Below are positions 24,072 through 33,214 of a DNA stretch of 64,000 nucleotides, piece after piece. The position numbers and the translations under genes are program-made. Under the pieces are notes generated by a model. The model was given only the letters and a program-made list of their open reading frames with translations. It made no database searches and was not told the origin of the DNA. The stretch is from an uncultured Collinsella sp. (GTDB lineage: Bacteria > Actinomycetota > Coriobacteriia > Coriobacteriales > Coriobacteriaceae). The stretch's first letter is position 1, and every line of letters starts with the position of its first letter. The DNA lies in NCBI GenBank assembly GCA_900549745.1, contig URPJ01000008.1:1-64000 (forward strand). The letters run 5' to 3'.

Positions 24072-25421
24072 CTACTCCACAACATGGCCGATAAGCTCAT
24101 AGCAGAAGCTATCGGTAAACTCGACCGTCAGAATATCGCCCACGGACGCCTCGCTGGCGTCCAAGTGAACCGCGCCATCGGAATCGGGCGCCTGGAACCA
24201 GGCATGGCCGATCAGCTCGGCGCCATCCTCGGTCTCTTCGATACCGTCGACGATCACCTGGGCGCGCTCGCCCACATGTGCGGCGGTGGCGGCAAAACCG
24301 AGCGACTCAGCCAGGTCCATGGCCTCCTGGGCGCGCTCGAGCTTAACCTCCTCATCGACCTGACCCTCCATCTTGGCGGCCAGGCTGCCTTCCTCACGCG
24401 AGTAGGCAAAGACACTCGTGTAGTCAAAGCCGACGGTGTCCATAAAGTCGATAAGGTCGCGGAACTCGTCGTCGGTCTCGGTCGGGAAGCCGACCATGGC
24501 CGTGGAACGGATCACGATGCCGGGGATGCGCTCGCGAAGGTCGCGGAACAGATCCTCGAGCTCCTGGCGCGAACCGGAGCGACGCATGGCCTTGAGGATG
24601 CGCGCGTCGCAGTGCTGCACGGGGATATCGATATAGGGCAGCACCTCGGGCGTATCGCGAATCGTCTCGATGAGTTCGTCAGTCATGCCCTCGGGCTGCA
24701 GGTAGAGCACGCGGACCCAGACGTTGTGCGGGCGCACGGTCTCGGCGACGGCACGCAGCAGCTGCGCCAGATTGCGCGGCGAGCCCTCGGCGACGTCCTC
24801 GTCGGCAAAGTCGTTACCCCAAATACCCGTGTCCTGGCCGATCAGCACGATCTCGCGCACACCGCCGGCAACCAGGTCGCGCACCTCGGAGATAATGCTC
24901 TCGGCATTACGCGAGTGATAGCGACCGCGGATGTAGGGGATCATGCAGAAGCTGCAGAAACGGTTGCAGCCATCGGAAATCTTGACGTAGGCAACGGCAC
25001 CCTCGACGGTACGCTTGACCTGCGGAATATAGGCTGCGATCTCACGCTCGACACCCAACACGCCATCGATGACCGCCACGATGCCGTCCTCCTCGTCGGC
25101 CTTCACAAAGGCAGCGACCTCGGGCAGCTCGTCAGGCAGGTCGTCGCCATAGCGCGACGGCACGCAGCCGCACATGACGATGGGGCAAGAACGAACGCCG
25201 TCCTGAACCTCGTTGGCGAGCTCGAGCGTGGTCTCGATGCTCTCGGACGTTGCGGAGGCGAGGAACGAGCATGTATTGACGATGGCGATATCGGCATCCT
25301 GCGGGTCGAATGCTTCCTCGTAGCCTGCGGCGGTCAAAAGAGAACGCATGCGGTCGGTGTCAACCTCGTTTTTTGCGCAACCGAGGGTGATGTAGAGCAC
25401 GGAGCCCAACGGTGTATCCAT
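24072..25421 (-). CDS. rimO: Ribosomal protein S12 methylthiotransferase RimO
   Basis: 449 residues; radical-SAM enzyme that adds a methylthio group to the conserved aspartate of S12. N-terminal cluster cysteines in ITLGCAKNEVDTDRM, NTCSFLASA and MCGCVPSRY, radical-SAM motif CNRFCSFCMIP, and a C-terminal TRAM domain. The ATG at 25421 begins the conserved domain. GAAAGGA lies 12 bases upstream, a long spacing. The frame stays open to 25697, but that part overlaps yajQ on the same strand and looks like a shadow. Confidence 0.96.
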   Translation of the reverse strand: MDTPLGSVLYITLGCAKNEVDTDRMRSLLTAAGYEEAFDPQDADIAIVNTCSFLASATSESIETTLELANEVQDGVRSCPIVMCGCVPSRYGDDLPDELPEVAAFVKADEEDGIVAVIDGVLGVEREIAAYIPQVKRTVEGAVAYVKISDGCNRFCSFCMIPYIRGRYHSRNAESIISEVRDLVAGGVREIVLIGQDTGIWGNDFADEDVAEGSPRNLAQLLRAVAETVRPHNVWVRVLYLQPEGMTDELIETIRDTPEVLPYIDIPVQHCDARILKAMRRSGSRQELEDLFRDLRERIPGIVIRSTAMVGFPTETDDEFRDLIDFMDTVGFDYTSVFAYSREEGSLAAKMEGQVDEEVKLERAQEAMDLAESLGFAATAAHVGERAQVIVDGIEETEDGAELIGHAWFQAPDSDGAVHLDASEASVGDILTVEFTDSFCYELIGHVVE

Positions 25422-25447
25422 GTTGGAGAGCGGTCCTTTCGAATGAA

Positions 25448-25945
25448 TTAACGGTAGTTGGTAAACAGAAGCGGCTGGCCGTAGTCCTGGTCGCGCAGGA
25501 ACTGGATCACGGACTGCAACGCGTCCTTCGAAGCAGAGGAAACACGCAGTTTGTCGGCCTCGATGGTCACCTTGACCTTGAGCTTTTGGTCCTTGATGTC
25601 CTTGTTGATCTTCTTGGCGGTCGCTTGGTCGATACCCTCGACGATATGGCCGAGCACGCGCACGGTGCCGCCCGATGCCGCCTGCGGAGCATCCCACGAG
25701 ACGGCCTTGAGGTCGATGCCGCGCTTGATGAGCTTGGAGCTCAGCACGTCGACAATCTGCTTGGAGACAAAGTCGGCCGGGGCGTTGATCGTAAAGAGCT
25801 TGTCGCCCTTCGAAAGCTCGATCGTGGCGCCGGAATCCTTAAGGTCATAGCGCTGGGAAATCTCGCGCGTGGTCTGCTGAAAGGCGTTATCGACCTCTTG
25901 CATGTTGACCTCGGACACGACGTCGAAGCTGGAATCTTTAGCCAT
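25448..25945 (-). CDS. YajQ-family nucleotide-binding protein
   Basis: 165 residues, small two-domain protein. Starts MAKDSSFDVVSEVNMQEVDNA and ends RDQDYGQPLLFTNYR, as in YajQ; members bind nucleotides or cyclic di-GMP and RNA. No enzyme site is known. It lies between rodZ-like and rimO in a tight operon. The ligand in this organism is unknown. Confidence 0.94.
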   Translation of the reverse strand: MAKDSSFDVVSEVNMQEVDNAFQQTTREISQRYDLKDSGATIELSKGDKLFTINAPADFVSKQIVDVLSSKLIKRGIDLKAVSWDAPQAASGGTVRVLGHIVEGIDQATAKKINKDIKDQKLKVKVTIEADKLRVSSASKDALQSVIQFLRDQDYGQPLLFTNYR

Positions 25946-25971
25946 GATGTTTCCTTTCGCGTACGAGCGGC

Positions 25972-27483
25972 CTAGTAGCTATCGTACGAATTGTCGGTAG
26001 AATCGGTGGGTGTCTGACCGTCAGTTGCGGTATCGGCGCCATCCGTGGACTGGGCATCGGTACCGTCGGTGGTATCGGTACCATCGGTGGTGTCGGTACC
26101 ATCAGAACTATCACCATTCTCGGAATCAGACGTCTCCTTCTTGGGAACGGTGATCGTCACACGCGCCACGCCCGAGGTCTTGGTATCGTAACGAACCTTT
26201 TCACCGTTCTTGGTAACGGTGACATCGGAAGGCTTGGACGTGGTGATCTCGATCGAAGACTCGGGCGTGTACTCCTGCTCAAAGGGGCCAGTCGCCTGGG
26301 CGCCATAGACCGACTTGCCGTCAACCTTGACCTCAATCCACGCGGTCTTTCCCTTGGCAACGGAGACTTTGACCTTCGTGACCTCGTTCTCTTCCTTCTT
26401 GGCCGTCGTCTTGGTAGCGTCCGAATCAGTCGACTCATCCGTCGCCTCATCGGTGTCATCGTCCTCGTCGACCGTTTCGGTCTTCTTAGAAGACTTCTTG
26501 GTCGTCATCTTGGTAGCAGTGGGCGTCTCGGGCGTGTTCTCGGGCGCCGAAGATGCGCAGCCACGCAGAAGCACCACGATGAGCACAATCAACAGCAGCA
26601 CAACGGCACCGATGCCGGCGTAGACGATACGCGGATCGAGCCCGTTGTTTTGAGGAGTACGTGATCCGCCGCGTCCACGACCGGAACTGCTGCGGCCGCC
26701 TCCCTGAGGCATACGACCGCGATTGCTATCGGAACGGCCGCGATAGCCGCCCTGGCCCTGAAGGCTGCGCTGACCCGAGCGGGGCGCAAGCTCACCGCGG
26801 CCTTGATAGCCACGCTGGCCCGAACGCGAAGCCGAAGAGCGCTGGCCATACGGCTGTGATTGAGAGCGAAGACGCGGCGTCACCTGCGTGGCATCGGCAT
26901 CCGCATAGCCACCGCGAGAGCGTCCGGTGGAGACACCAAGGTAACCGCGATCGGAATAGCCGCCGTCGCCGTAGCCGGCACGAGGGTCACGCGCCACGCC
27001 GCGAGCAGCGGGAAGTGCACGGTCCTCGGGCATCGGCGTACTGCGGAACCGGTCACGCTGTGAGCGAATCTCCTCGCCCGAACCCGTCTCGGTAATATAA
27101 CCGGCCTGCTGAGGACGCTGTCCATAGCGGGTCGAACGACCGCCCTGAACCATCAGAAAGCGCCCGTTATCGACCGAGGAACGCGAATTAACGTAGCCGG
27201 CGGCGTCCTGAAAACGACCGCCCTGCTGCGACGTCTCGCGTTCGTATGCCATCAGGTCGTCAAAGTAGGCATTGACGACCTCGCGCGGATTGAGGCCCAA
27301 AAAGCGAGCATAGCTCGAAATCATGCCCTGCGCATAGCCGCGCGGCGGCATCGAGGCAAAGTTACCGGTTTCGAAAAACTCGATGATCTGCGGCCTGATT
27401 TTGATGGTGTTGGCGACCTGCTGAATGGAAAGACCCATTCGGCGACGCTGCTCGAGCAGCATGTCACCAAAGCGTGGCGCCAT
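25972..27483 (-). CDS. RodZ-like HTH membrane protein
   Basis: 503 residues. An N-terminal Xre-type HTH of RodZ type (about 1-75, MGLSIQQVANTIKIRPQIIEFFE), a long Arg/Gly/Gln/Ser-rich region (about 90-285), one membrane helix (about 287-310), a Thr/Asp/Lys-rich stretch, and a C-terminal DUF4115-like beta domain (about 370-450). RodZ links MreB to the cell envelope in rods; no mreB is here, so the partner is unknown. The C-terminal 50 residues are low-complexity Asp/Thr/Gly with a repeated GTDTTD unit encoded by an 18-base repeat (about 26041-26112). Its ATG overlaps the ftsK stop. Confidence 0.88.
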   Translation of the reverse strand: MAPRFGDMLLEQRRRMGLSIQQVANTIKIRPQIIEFFETGNFASMPPRGYAQGMISSYARFLGLNPREVVNAYFDDLMAYERETSQQGGRFQDAAGYVNSRSSVDNGRFLMVQGGRSTRYGQRPQQAGYITETGSGEEIRSQRDRFRSTPMPEDRALPAARGVARDPRAGYGDGGYSDRGYLGVSTGRSRGGYADADATQVTPRLRSQSQPYGQRSSASRSGQRGYQGRGELAPRSGQRSLQGQGGYRGRSDSNRGRMPQGGGRSSSGRGRGGSRTPQNNGLDPRIVYAGIGAVVLLLIVLIVVLLRGCASSAPENTPETPTATKMTTKKSSKKTETVDEDDDTDEATDESTDSDATKTTAKKEENEVTKVKVSVAKGKTAWIEVKVDGKSVYGAQATGPFEQEYTPESSIEITTSKPSDVTVTKNGEKVRYDTKTSGVARVTITVPKKETSDSENGDSSDGTDTTDGTDTTDGTDAQSTDGADTATDGQTPTDSTDNSYDSY

Positions 27484-30263
27484 CAGAATCCTCCAAACTC
27501 ACGATCTTCACGTGCCATCTCGGCGTCGACAGATTCCAGCGCGGCAAGACCCTCCTCGTCCAGCAGGACCTCGCGCGGCTTTGAACCGTCGGGCGGACCG
27601 ACGACACCCTTTTCTTCCAGCATGTCCATAATACGCCCGGCACGCGCATAGCCAACCTTCAGACGACGTTGCAGGCCAGATGTGGAGCCAAGCTGCGATT
27701 CCACCACAATATGGGCGGCTTCCCAGATGAGCGGGTCATCGTCTTGCGGCTCGGCGACTCCGGTGCGGACTATACCGCCACCACCCGCCATGGACATCGA
27801 GGCAGGAGCCACGGCCGACAGAATCTCCTCGTGGTAGTCGGGCTCGCTTTGCGACTTGACGAACTCGACAATCTCGTTGATTTCGTCATCCGAGACAAAG
27901 CAGCCCTGGATACGGCGGGGCTTGCCCCAGTCGACCTTGGAGAACAGCATGTCGCCCAAACCGGTGAGCTTTTCGGCACCCATCTGGTCGATGATGACGC
28001 GCGAGTCGATGCCCGTGGCGACGTTAAAGGCGATGCGGTTGGTGATATTGGCCTTGATGAGGCCCGTCACCACGTTGGAGCTGGGGCGCTGCGTGGCCAC
28101 GATAAGATGAATACCGGCGGCACGGCCCAGCTGTGCAATACGCACGATCGAGGCCTCGACATCCTTACCGGCGACCATCATCAGGTCCGAGAGCTCGTCA
28201 ATGATGATGACCAGGTAGGGCATCTTTTGCGGCGGGTTGTCGTAATGCTCAAACTCGCCGGCAGCCTGCTTTTCGTTGTAGGTCGAGATCTTACGCACGT
28301 TAAGACGCTCGAAGACCTTCAGGCGACGCTCCATCTCGGACACGGCCCATTGCAGAGCGCTCGCGGCCTGCTTGGGCTCGGTCACTACAGGCACGTAAAG
28401 ATGCGGCAGACCGTTATAGCCCGCAAGCTCGACGCGCTTGGGGTCGACCATGATCAGGCGAACATCCTCGGGAAGGGCGCGCATGAGCAGGGTCGTAATG
28501 ATGGAATTGATCATCACCGACTTACCAGAACCGGTCGTACCGGCAATAAGCAGGTGGGGCATCTTGGCGAGGTCGGCGACAACCGGCGTGCCCTCGGCAT
28601 CGCGGCCGATGGCCAGCTCGAGCGGGCCGCCCTTCACATAGGGCAGCACGTCGCCCAAATTGACGTTTTGGCGCTTGCGATTGGGAATCTCGATGCCCAC
28701 GAGCGAGGTGCCGGGGATTGGGGCAAAGATGCGCACCGACTGAGCAGCGAGCGAAAGCGCGATATCGTCCTCGAGGCTCGAAATCTTGCTCACGCGCTCG
28801 CCCTCGCCAGGTTGCAGCTTAAAGGTCGTCACCGTGGGGCCGGCGATCCAGCCGACCACGCGGGCACTGCGGCCAAACTCAAGCAACGTGGACTGAAGCG
28901 ACTCGGCAGTCTGCTCAAGTTCCTTGTCAGAAGACGCGGAGGATGCCGACTGCGGGTTGGCATGCAGGATTTCGAGCGGCGGAAGCTTGAGGCCGTCCTC
29001 TTCTTCGCCCTCGTTATCTGCGGTGCCGCCATCCGCTCCCCCATCGCTAGCCGCAGCCGATTCGACAGCACTCGAGGCAGGCACATCGGCAACCTTGGAA
29101 TGCTTCAAGAAGTCGGGAATCTGAGGTGCTGCCGAAACAGGATTCACGGCAAACGGCGGCTCGGACTCGTCGATCTTATCGGGGTCGTCTTCCATCAAAA
29201 GCTGACCGGTTACCTGGTCGCGCTTTGCATGGCGACGCGGCAGCAAAGTTGTCTTTGCGGTCTCAATCGGAGCCTCGTCGTCCTCGTCATCGCCCTCGGT
29301 GAGCTCAATCTCGCTATCGGACCAAGACGGGTCAGGCTCACTCGTATTCAACTTGGGTGTGGCCTTGCCCTTCTTGACATGACGGCGCGGCATCAGCGTC
29401 GTCTTAGCGCGCTCGGCCTCCACGGCATCGGATACGTCGACAAACGGATCCTCGTCCTCGTCGTCATCGTCCAAAACCGGGTCTACATCGTTACCCATGA
29501 CCGTGGTCACGGCAGCATCAGAGCCCTTTTGACGAAGAATGCTCAGGTGCGGACGGGCAACGCCGGGCACCGACAGGGCTTCGTCGTCACCCCACGGGCT
29601 GGCGTTGACATCGGCACGACGGCGCTCGGCAAAATCGGCCGCGCGGTCGCGAGCAGAGCGCAAAACGCCGCCAACCGAAAAGCCGATGATGACCAAGCCC
29701 ACGACGACAAGGCCCAACAGGACCACCATCGCGATAGGCTTACCCAGGGCATTCTGCAGCGCACTCGCAATAAACGCACCGATGTAGCCACCCGAGGCGG
29801 ACAGATTTTGCGGCGTGAACATAAGGTCACACGAGTCGCTCGTACCCGGCACCACCAGCGAAAGAATGGAGACAACGGCGATAAAGACCACGGCTCCGCC
29901 CGCGACCGAGCGAATGTTGAGCGGCGAGTCCTCGCCTAAAAAGAGCGTGGCGGCAAACAGCAAAATGACGATCGGCAGCACGTAGGCGCCCAGACCAAAG
30001 CCCAGGTGGTAGAAACCGGCAACCGCAGCCGTAACGGGTGCAGTCGCCGGCGAAATCACGGCAATGAAGGACGCAATCGCCAAAACGGCGATGACCACGC
30101 CGGCGATATCGCGGTTGGCCGAGGGCTCCACCAAGGGCTCAAAATCGTCGAAGTCCGCCTCGTGGCCCTTATTGGCACGCAGATGGGAACCGGCACCCTT
30201 AGCAGATGCCGGTTGGTTATTGGCCTTATTACCTTTGGCGTTTTGTGCAGATCCGCGCGCCAA
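27483..30263 (-). CDS. ftsK: DNA translocase FtsK/SpoIIIE
   Basis: 926 residues; pumps DNA through the closing septum during chromosome segregation. Four membrane helices in the first 215 residues, an acidic linker (about 230-430), the RecA-like motor with Walker A GTTGSGKS and IIMVDPKRVELAGY-type segment, and a C-terminal gamma winged helix (LQRRLKVGYARAGRIMDMLEEKGVVG). The start is a TTG at 30263-30261: GGAGG, inside the last codons of rnj, lies six bases before it. No better start is near. It is the second gene of the rnj operon. Confidence 0.96.
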   Translation of the reverse strand: MARGSAQNAKGNKANNQPASAKGAGSHLRANKGHEADFDDFEPLVEPSANRDIAGVVIAVLAIASFIAVISPATAPVTAAVAGFYHLGFGLGAYVLPIVILLFAATLFLGEDSPLNIRSVAGGAVVFIAVVSILSLVVPGTSDSCDLMFTPQNLSASGGYIGAFIASALQNALGKPIAMVVLLGLVVVGLVIIGFSVGGVLRSARDRAADFAERRRADVNASPWGDDEALSVPGVARPHLSILRQKGSDAAVTTVMGNDVDPVLDDDDEDEDPFVDVSDAVEAERAKTTLMPRRHVKKGKATPKLNTSEPDPSWSDSEIELTEGDDEDDEAPIETAKTTLLPRRHAKRDQVTGQLLMEDDPDKIDESEPPFAVNPVSAAPQIPDFLKHSKVADVPASSAVESAAASDGGADGGTADNEGEEEDGLKLPPLEILHANPQSASSASSDKELEQTAESLQSTLLEFGRSARVVGWIAGPTVTTFKLQPGEGERVSKISSLEDDIALSLAAQSVRIFAPIPGTSLVGIEIPNRKRQNVNLGDVLPYVKGGPLELAIGRDAEGTPVVADLAKMPHLLIAGTTGSGKSVMINSIITTLLMRALPEDVRLIMVDPKRVELAGYNGLPHLYVPVVTEPKQAASALQWAVSEMERRLKVFERLNVRKISTYNEKQAAGEFEHYDNPPQKMPYLVIIIDELSDLMMVAGKDVEASIVRIAQLGRAAGIHLIVATQRPSSNVVTGLIKANITNRIAFNVATGIDSRVIIDQMGAEKLTGLGDMLFSKVDWGKPRRIQGCFVSDDEINEIVEFVKSQSEPDYHEEILSAVAPASMSMAGGGGIVRTGVAEPQDDDPLIWEAAHIVVESQLGSTSGLQRRLKVGYARAGRIMDMLEEKGVVGPPDGSKPREVLLDEEGLAALESVDAEMAREDREFGGF

Positions 30264-30264
30264 A

Positions 30265-31935
30265 CTAAACCTCCATGACGACCGGGATGATCATCGGACG
30301 GGTGCGCGTACGGCTCCAGATAAAGTTAGAAAGCGAATCACGCACGGCCTTACGAATAGCATCGGAACCGCTGCTCGTAAAGCTGAACTTGCCCTTCTCG
30401 ATCGTCTTCATGATGGACGCGGAGGCATCCTCGGAGAACTGGTCGTCGATGGCAAACGAGACGCCGCGGCCCGAGAACTCGATGGCCTCGATTTTCTTAT
30501 GCTTAAGCGAGACGATGGCAACAGCGGTAACCATACCGTCGTTGGCGAGCTTCTGACGATCGCGCAGGACGATGGGGTCGGTATCGCCGATACGCAGGCC
30601 GTCGACGTAGACGACGCCGGACTCGACGGGCGTACCGCGTTTGACGATACCGCCGCGCATCTCGAGCGTGTCGCCGTTATCGAGGATAAAGATATGATCG
30701 TCCTTGATGCCCATCTTGCGAGCCAGCTGGGCATGGGCGCGCAGATGCACGGCTTCACCGTGAACCGGCATAAAGTACGTGGGCTTGGCCATGGCCATCA
30801 GGAGCTTGAGCTCCTCCTGGCTACCGTGGCCCGAGACGTGGACAAGAGCGCGGTTCTTATCCCACACGTCGCAACCGAGCTTGGCCAGGCTGTTGACGAC
30901 CTGCTGGACGGCCTTCTCGTTACCGGGGACCGGCGTTGCCGAGAGGATGACGGTATCGCCCTCGTGGATGGAGAGCGTCTTGTGTTCGCCGTTGGCCATG
31001 CGCGAAAGGGCCGACAGGGGCTCGCCCTGCGAACCGGTGCACATGACGACGATCTTGTCGTCAGGCAGGTTGTCGATATCGAAGGCATCGATGATATCGG
31101 CGTCATCGATGTTGAGGTAACCGAGCTCGCGCGCCACGCGGGTGTTGGTGAGCATGGAACGACCGGTCACGACGACCTTGCGGCCACACTTGCGGGCGGC
31201 GTCGCAGATCTGCTGCAGACGATGGATGTGGCTCGAGAACGACGCGACGAACACGCGGCCCGGAGCATTCTTGATGGCATGCAGCAGATTGGGGCCAACC
31301 TCGGCCTCGGACTTGGTAAAACCGGGGACCGTGGCGTTGGTGGAGTCGGACAGCAGCAGGTCGATGCCCTGCTTGGCAAAGCGGCTGATAGCGGCATAGT
31401 CGGGCGTGACACCGTCGATGGGCGTCTGGTCGAGCTTAAAGTCGCCGGTGTGCATAACGGTGCCCTGGTTGGTGCGGATGAACACGCCCAGAGCGCCCGG
31501 GATTGAGTGCGTCATCGAGAAGAAGTCGAGCGAAATGCCACCCAGATTGACGTGGCTACCGCCCTTGACCTCACGGAACTTGGGTGCACGAATACGAAAC
31601 TCGGAGAGCTTACCCTCGATAAAGCCAAGCGTCAGCTTGCTCGAGAAGATGGGCACCTTGTTGTTGAGGTCCTGCAGCAGATACGGTAGCGAACCGGTGT
31701 GGTCCTCGTGGCCGTGAGTGACGACGATGCCGCGGAGCTTTTCCTCGTTCTCCAGAACATAGGTGTAATCCGGGAGTACCAGATCGATACCAGGCTGGGA
31801 GTCATCCGGGAACATGAGACCGGCGTCGACGAGCACCATGTCGTCGCCGCACTCGAAGACCGTCATGTTCTTGCCGATGCCGTCAAGGCCACCGAGCGGA
31901 ATGATCTTCAAGGGAGATGATTTTTTAGCTGCCAT
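30265..31935 (-). CDS. rnj: Ribonuclease J
   Basis: 556 residues; metallo-beta-lactamase/beta-CASP ribonuclease with 5'-3' exo- and endonuclease activity. The zinc motif is THGHEDHTGSLPYLL. The beta-CASP domain follows with CTGSQGEPLSALSRMA and the HVSGHG motif, and a C-terminal domain closes it. AAAGGA lies 14 bases before the ATG, further than usual. The leader contains a GC-rich hairpin (about 31978-32012, CCGGCGG/CCGCCGG). It heads an operon running to cinA. With rny (18963) and pnp (33215) the window encodes three main mRNA-decay enzymes. Confidence 0.97.
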   Translation of the reverse strand: MAAKKSSPLKIIPLGGLDGIGKNMTVFECGDDMVLVDAGLMFPDDSQPGIDLVLPDYTYVLENEEKLRGIVVTHGHEDHTGSLPYLLQDLNNKVPIFSSKLTLGFIEGKLSEFRIRAPKFREVKGGSHVNLGGISLDFFSMTHSIPGALGVFIRTNQGTVMHTGDFKLDQTPIDGVTPDYAAISRFAKQGIDLLLSDSTNATVPGFTKSEAEVGPNLLHAIKNAPGRVFVASFSSHIHRLQQICDAARKCGRKVVVTGRSMLTNTRVARELGYLNIDDADIIDAFDIDNLPDDKIVVMCTGSQGEPLSALSRMANGEHKTLSIHEGDTVILSATPVPGNEKAVQQVVNSLAKLGCDVWDKNRALVHVSGHGSQEELKLLMAMAKPTYFMPVHGEAVHLRAHAQLARKMGIKDDHIFILDNGDTLEMRGGIVKRGTPVESGVVYVDGLRIGDTDPIVLRDRQKLANDGMVTAVAIVSLKHKKIEAIEFSGRGVSFAIDDQFSEDASASIMKTIEKGKFSFTSSGSDAIRKAVRDSLSNFIWSRTRTRPMIIPVVMEV

Positions 31936-32123
31936 AGGTTAGTGTGGTTTCCTTTCTTCGAAACGGGTCTGGAACAACCGGCGGGGCGCTTCTGGCAAAC
32001 CGACCGCCGGGAACGTACAAACATGCATCATAGAGTCGATGCAATAACTAAAATATGATACCCATTTGCACGAGCACAGACCACCCATGCATCAAAGCCT
32101 CATCTGGACCTGTATATCCCGCC

Positions 32124-32256
32124 GGTTTCCCGTGGGGCGGGCACTGATGAAGTTTCCTGCTCTACAGTCCTGCTCACGACGGAGGCCACATTAAGTGGCC
32201 TCCTGTTCGTGCGGAACTCGCGATAAACTTCATCAGTGCCCGCCCCACGGGAAACC
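32124..32256. repeat. Giant hairpin repeat, family B, copy 1
   Basis: A 32-base left arm (32124-32155, starting GGTTTCCCGTGGGGCGGGC) is perfectly complementary to 32225-32256. The 69-base core (32156-32224) holds an inner hairpin GGAGGCCAC-ATTAA-GTGGCCTCC. The core, plus AAGTTT/AAACTT at the arm bases, is identical in inverted orientation at 33060-33128, but the outer arms differ completely. It lies 55 bases past the acetyltransferase stop. No gene is visible in 31936-32310. Confidence 0.92.
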
Positions 32257-32310
32257 TGCCAATAAGGGATAGGTTTGTTTTAGTAGGTTTTATCTGCGGG
32301 AATGCCGAGG

Positions 32311-32931
32311 CTATGATCCAATTGCCTCGTTGTAGGCATTCAGCTGGCCTTGCCAGAGCTTGCGATCGTTGTCGGTAATCTCTCGAATGATATGAGCTGG
32401 ATTGCCGCCGATGATGACGTGGCTTGGAACGTCTTTAACAACAACTGAACCTGAGGCTATGACCGCATCGTCTCCGATTGATACGCCCGGATTGATAATC
32501 ACGCCGCCGCCCATCCAGACGTTGTCGCCGACGGTGACGGGCTTGGCATATTCAAGATCAAGGCTACGCACGTCTGCATCGATAGGATGACCTGCGGTGA
32601 AAATGCTCACATGGGGCCCCAAAAACACGTTATCGCCAAAGGTCACATAGTTTTCGTCCAGAATCGTCAGCCCGGTATTCGCATAGAAATGCTTACCGAA
32701 CGAAACCCTATCGCCATGATCAAAATAGACCGGCGCCGTTAAAACCATATCGTCTGGAGCGACACGAAAGCACTTCTTAAGCTCCTCAAGAGCGCTCGAA
32801 TCAGCCCAATACTCCGACTCATTAAATCGCTTTTGCGCCGCATGGACCTTACTAAACGAGTGGTCACCGACCCTATAAGGACTATAAAGCTCCCCGGCAA
32901 TCATACGGTCCCATTCAATTAGATTGGTCAT
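32311..32931 (-). CDS. Sugar O-acetyltransferase (maltose/galactoside acetyltransferase family)
   Basis: About 206 residues. An N-terminal Mac domain (EWDRMIAGELYSPYRVGD) precedes a left-handed beta-helix of hexapeptide repeats (about 75-185), with the NTGLTILDENYVTFGDNVFLGP region, catalytic His in FTAGHPID and the WMGGGVIINPGVSIGDDAVIASGSVV turns. It uses acetyl-CoA to acetylate a sugar; the real substrate is unknown. The ATG at 32931 is preferred because GGGGG lies just before it; an ATG four codons earlier has no such site. The gene stands alone between two inverted copies of a giant hairpin, unlike its operon-organised neighbours, which suggests it arrived as a unit. Confidence 0.93.
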   Translation of the reverse strand: MTNLIEWDRMIAGELYSPYRVGDHSFSKVHAAQKRFNESEYWADSSALEELKKCFRVAPDDMVLTAPVYFDHGDRVSFGKHFYANTGLTILDENYVTFGDNVFLGPHVSIFTAGHPIDADVRSLDLEYAKPVTVGDNVWMGGGVIINPGVSIGDDAVIASGSVVVKDVPSHVIIGGNPAHIIREITDNDRKLWQGQLNAYNEAIGS

Positions 32932-33019
32932 GCCCGCCCCCATCAGCTAAATGTCAAACGTGTGAGACAGTATAGCAACTAAGGCAGAAACCCCAGCAAG
33001 CGCCCAACAATGCAACCGA

Positions 33020-33168
33020 GCCCTTTTGCTCATCACGGCGGGGGCCGTGGGTAAAGTTTATCGCGAGTTCCGCACGAACAGGAGGCCACTTAATGTGGCC
33101 TCCGTCGTGAGCAGGACTGTAGAGCAGGAAACTTTACCCACGGCCCCCGCCGTGATGAGCAAAAGGGC
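33020..33168. repeat. Giant hairpin repeat, family B, copy 2 (inverted)
   Basis: A 40-base left arm (33020-33059, starting GCCCTTTTGCTCATCACGG) is perfectly complementary to 33129-33168. The 69-base core (33060-33128) is the exact reverse complement of the core at 32156-32224. Arms and core together could form one stem-loop of 149 bases. The right arm overlaps the tail of the pnp terminator. No gene is visible in 32944-33214. Confidence 0.92.
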
Positions 33169-33191
33169 GACCCCATTATGGAGTCGCCCTT
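33161..33191 (-). terminator. Rho-independent terminator of pnp
   Basis: On the minus strand AAGGGCGACTCC-ATAAT-GGGGTCGCCCTT forms a 12-pair stem with one G-U pair, followed by TTTTGC. It begins 24 bases after the pnp stop. Confidence 0.85.
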
Positions 33192-33214
33192 GTTGAGCTG
33201 CTTATGTGCTGCTG

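Noticed and set aside
22935..25451. Very long forward open frame opposite cinA, pgsA and rimO
   Set aside because: It is the antisense shadow of three recognised genes in GC-rich DNA; the protein has no family features and is full of Arg, His and Ala.
25422..25697. N-terminal extension of rimO
   Set aside because: It overlaps yajQ on the same strand and is not part of the RimO family; the ATG at 25421 begins the conserved domain.
27669..29939. Long forward open frame opposite ftsK
   Set aside because: Shadow of the ftsK coding strand; no domain or ribosome-binding site.
32124..33168. Retron or group II intron as the source of the family B hairpins
   Set aside because: There is no reverse transcriptase gene nearby and the enclosed gene is an acetyltransferase.
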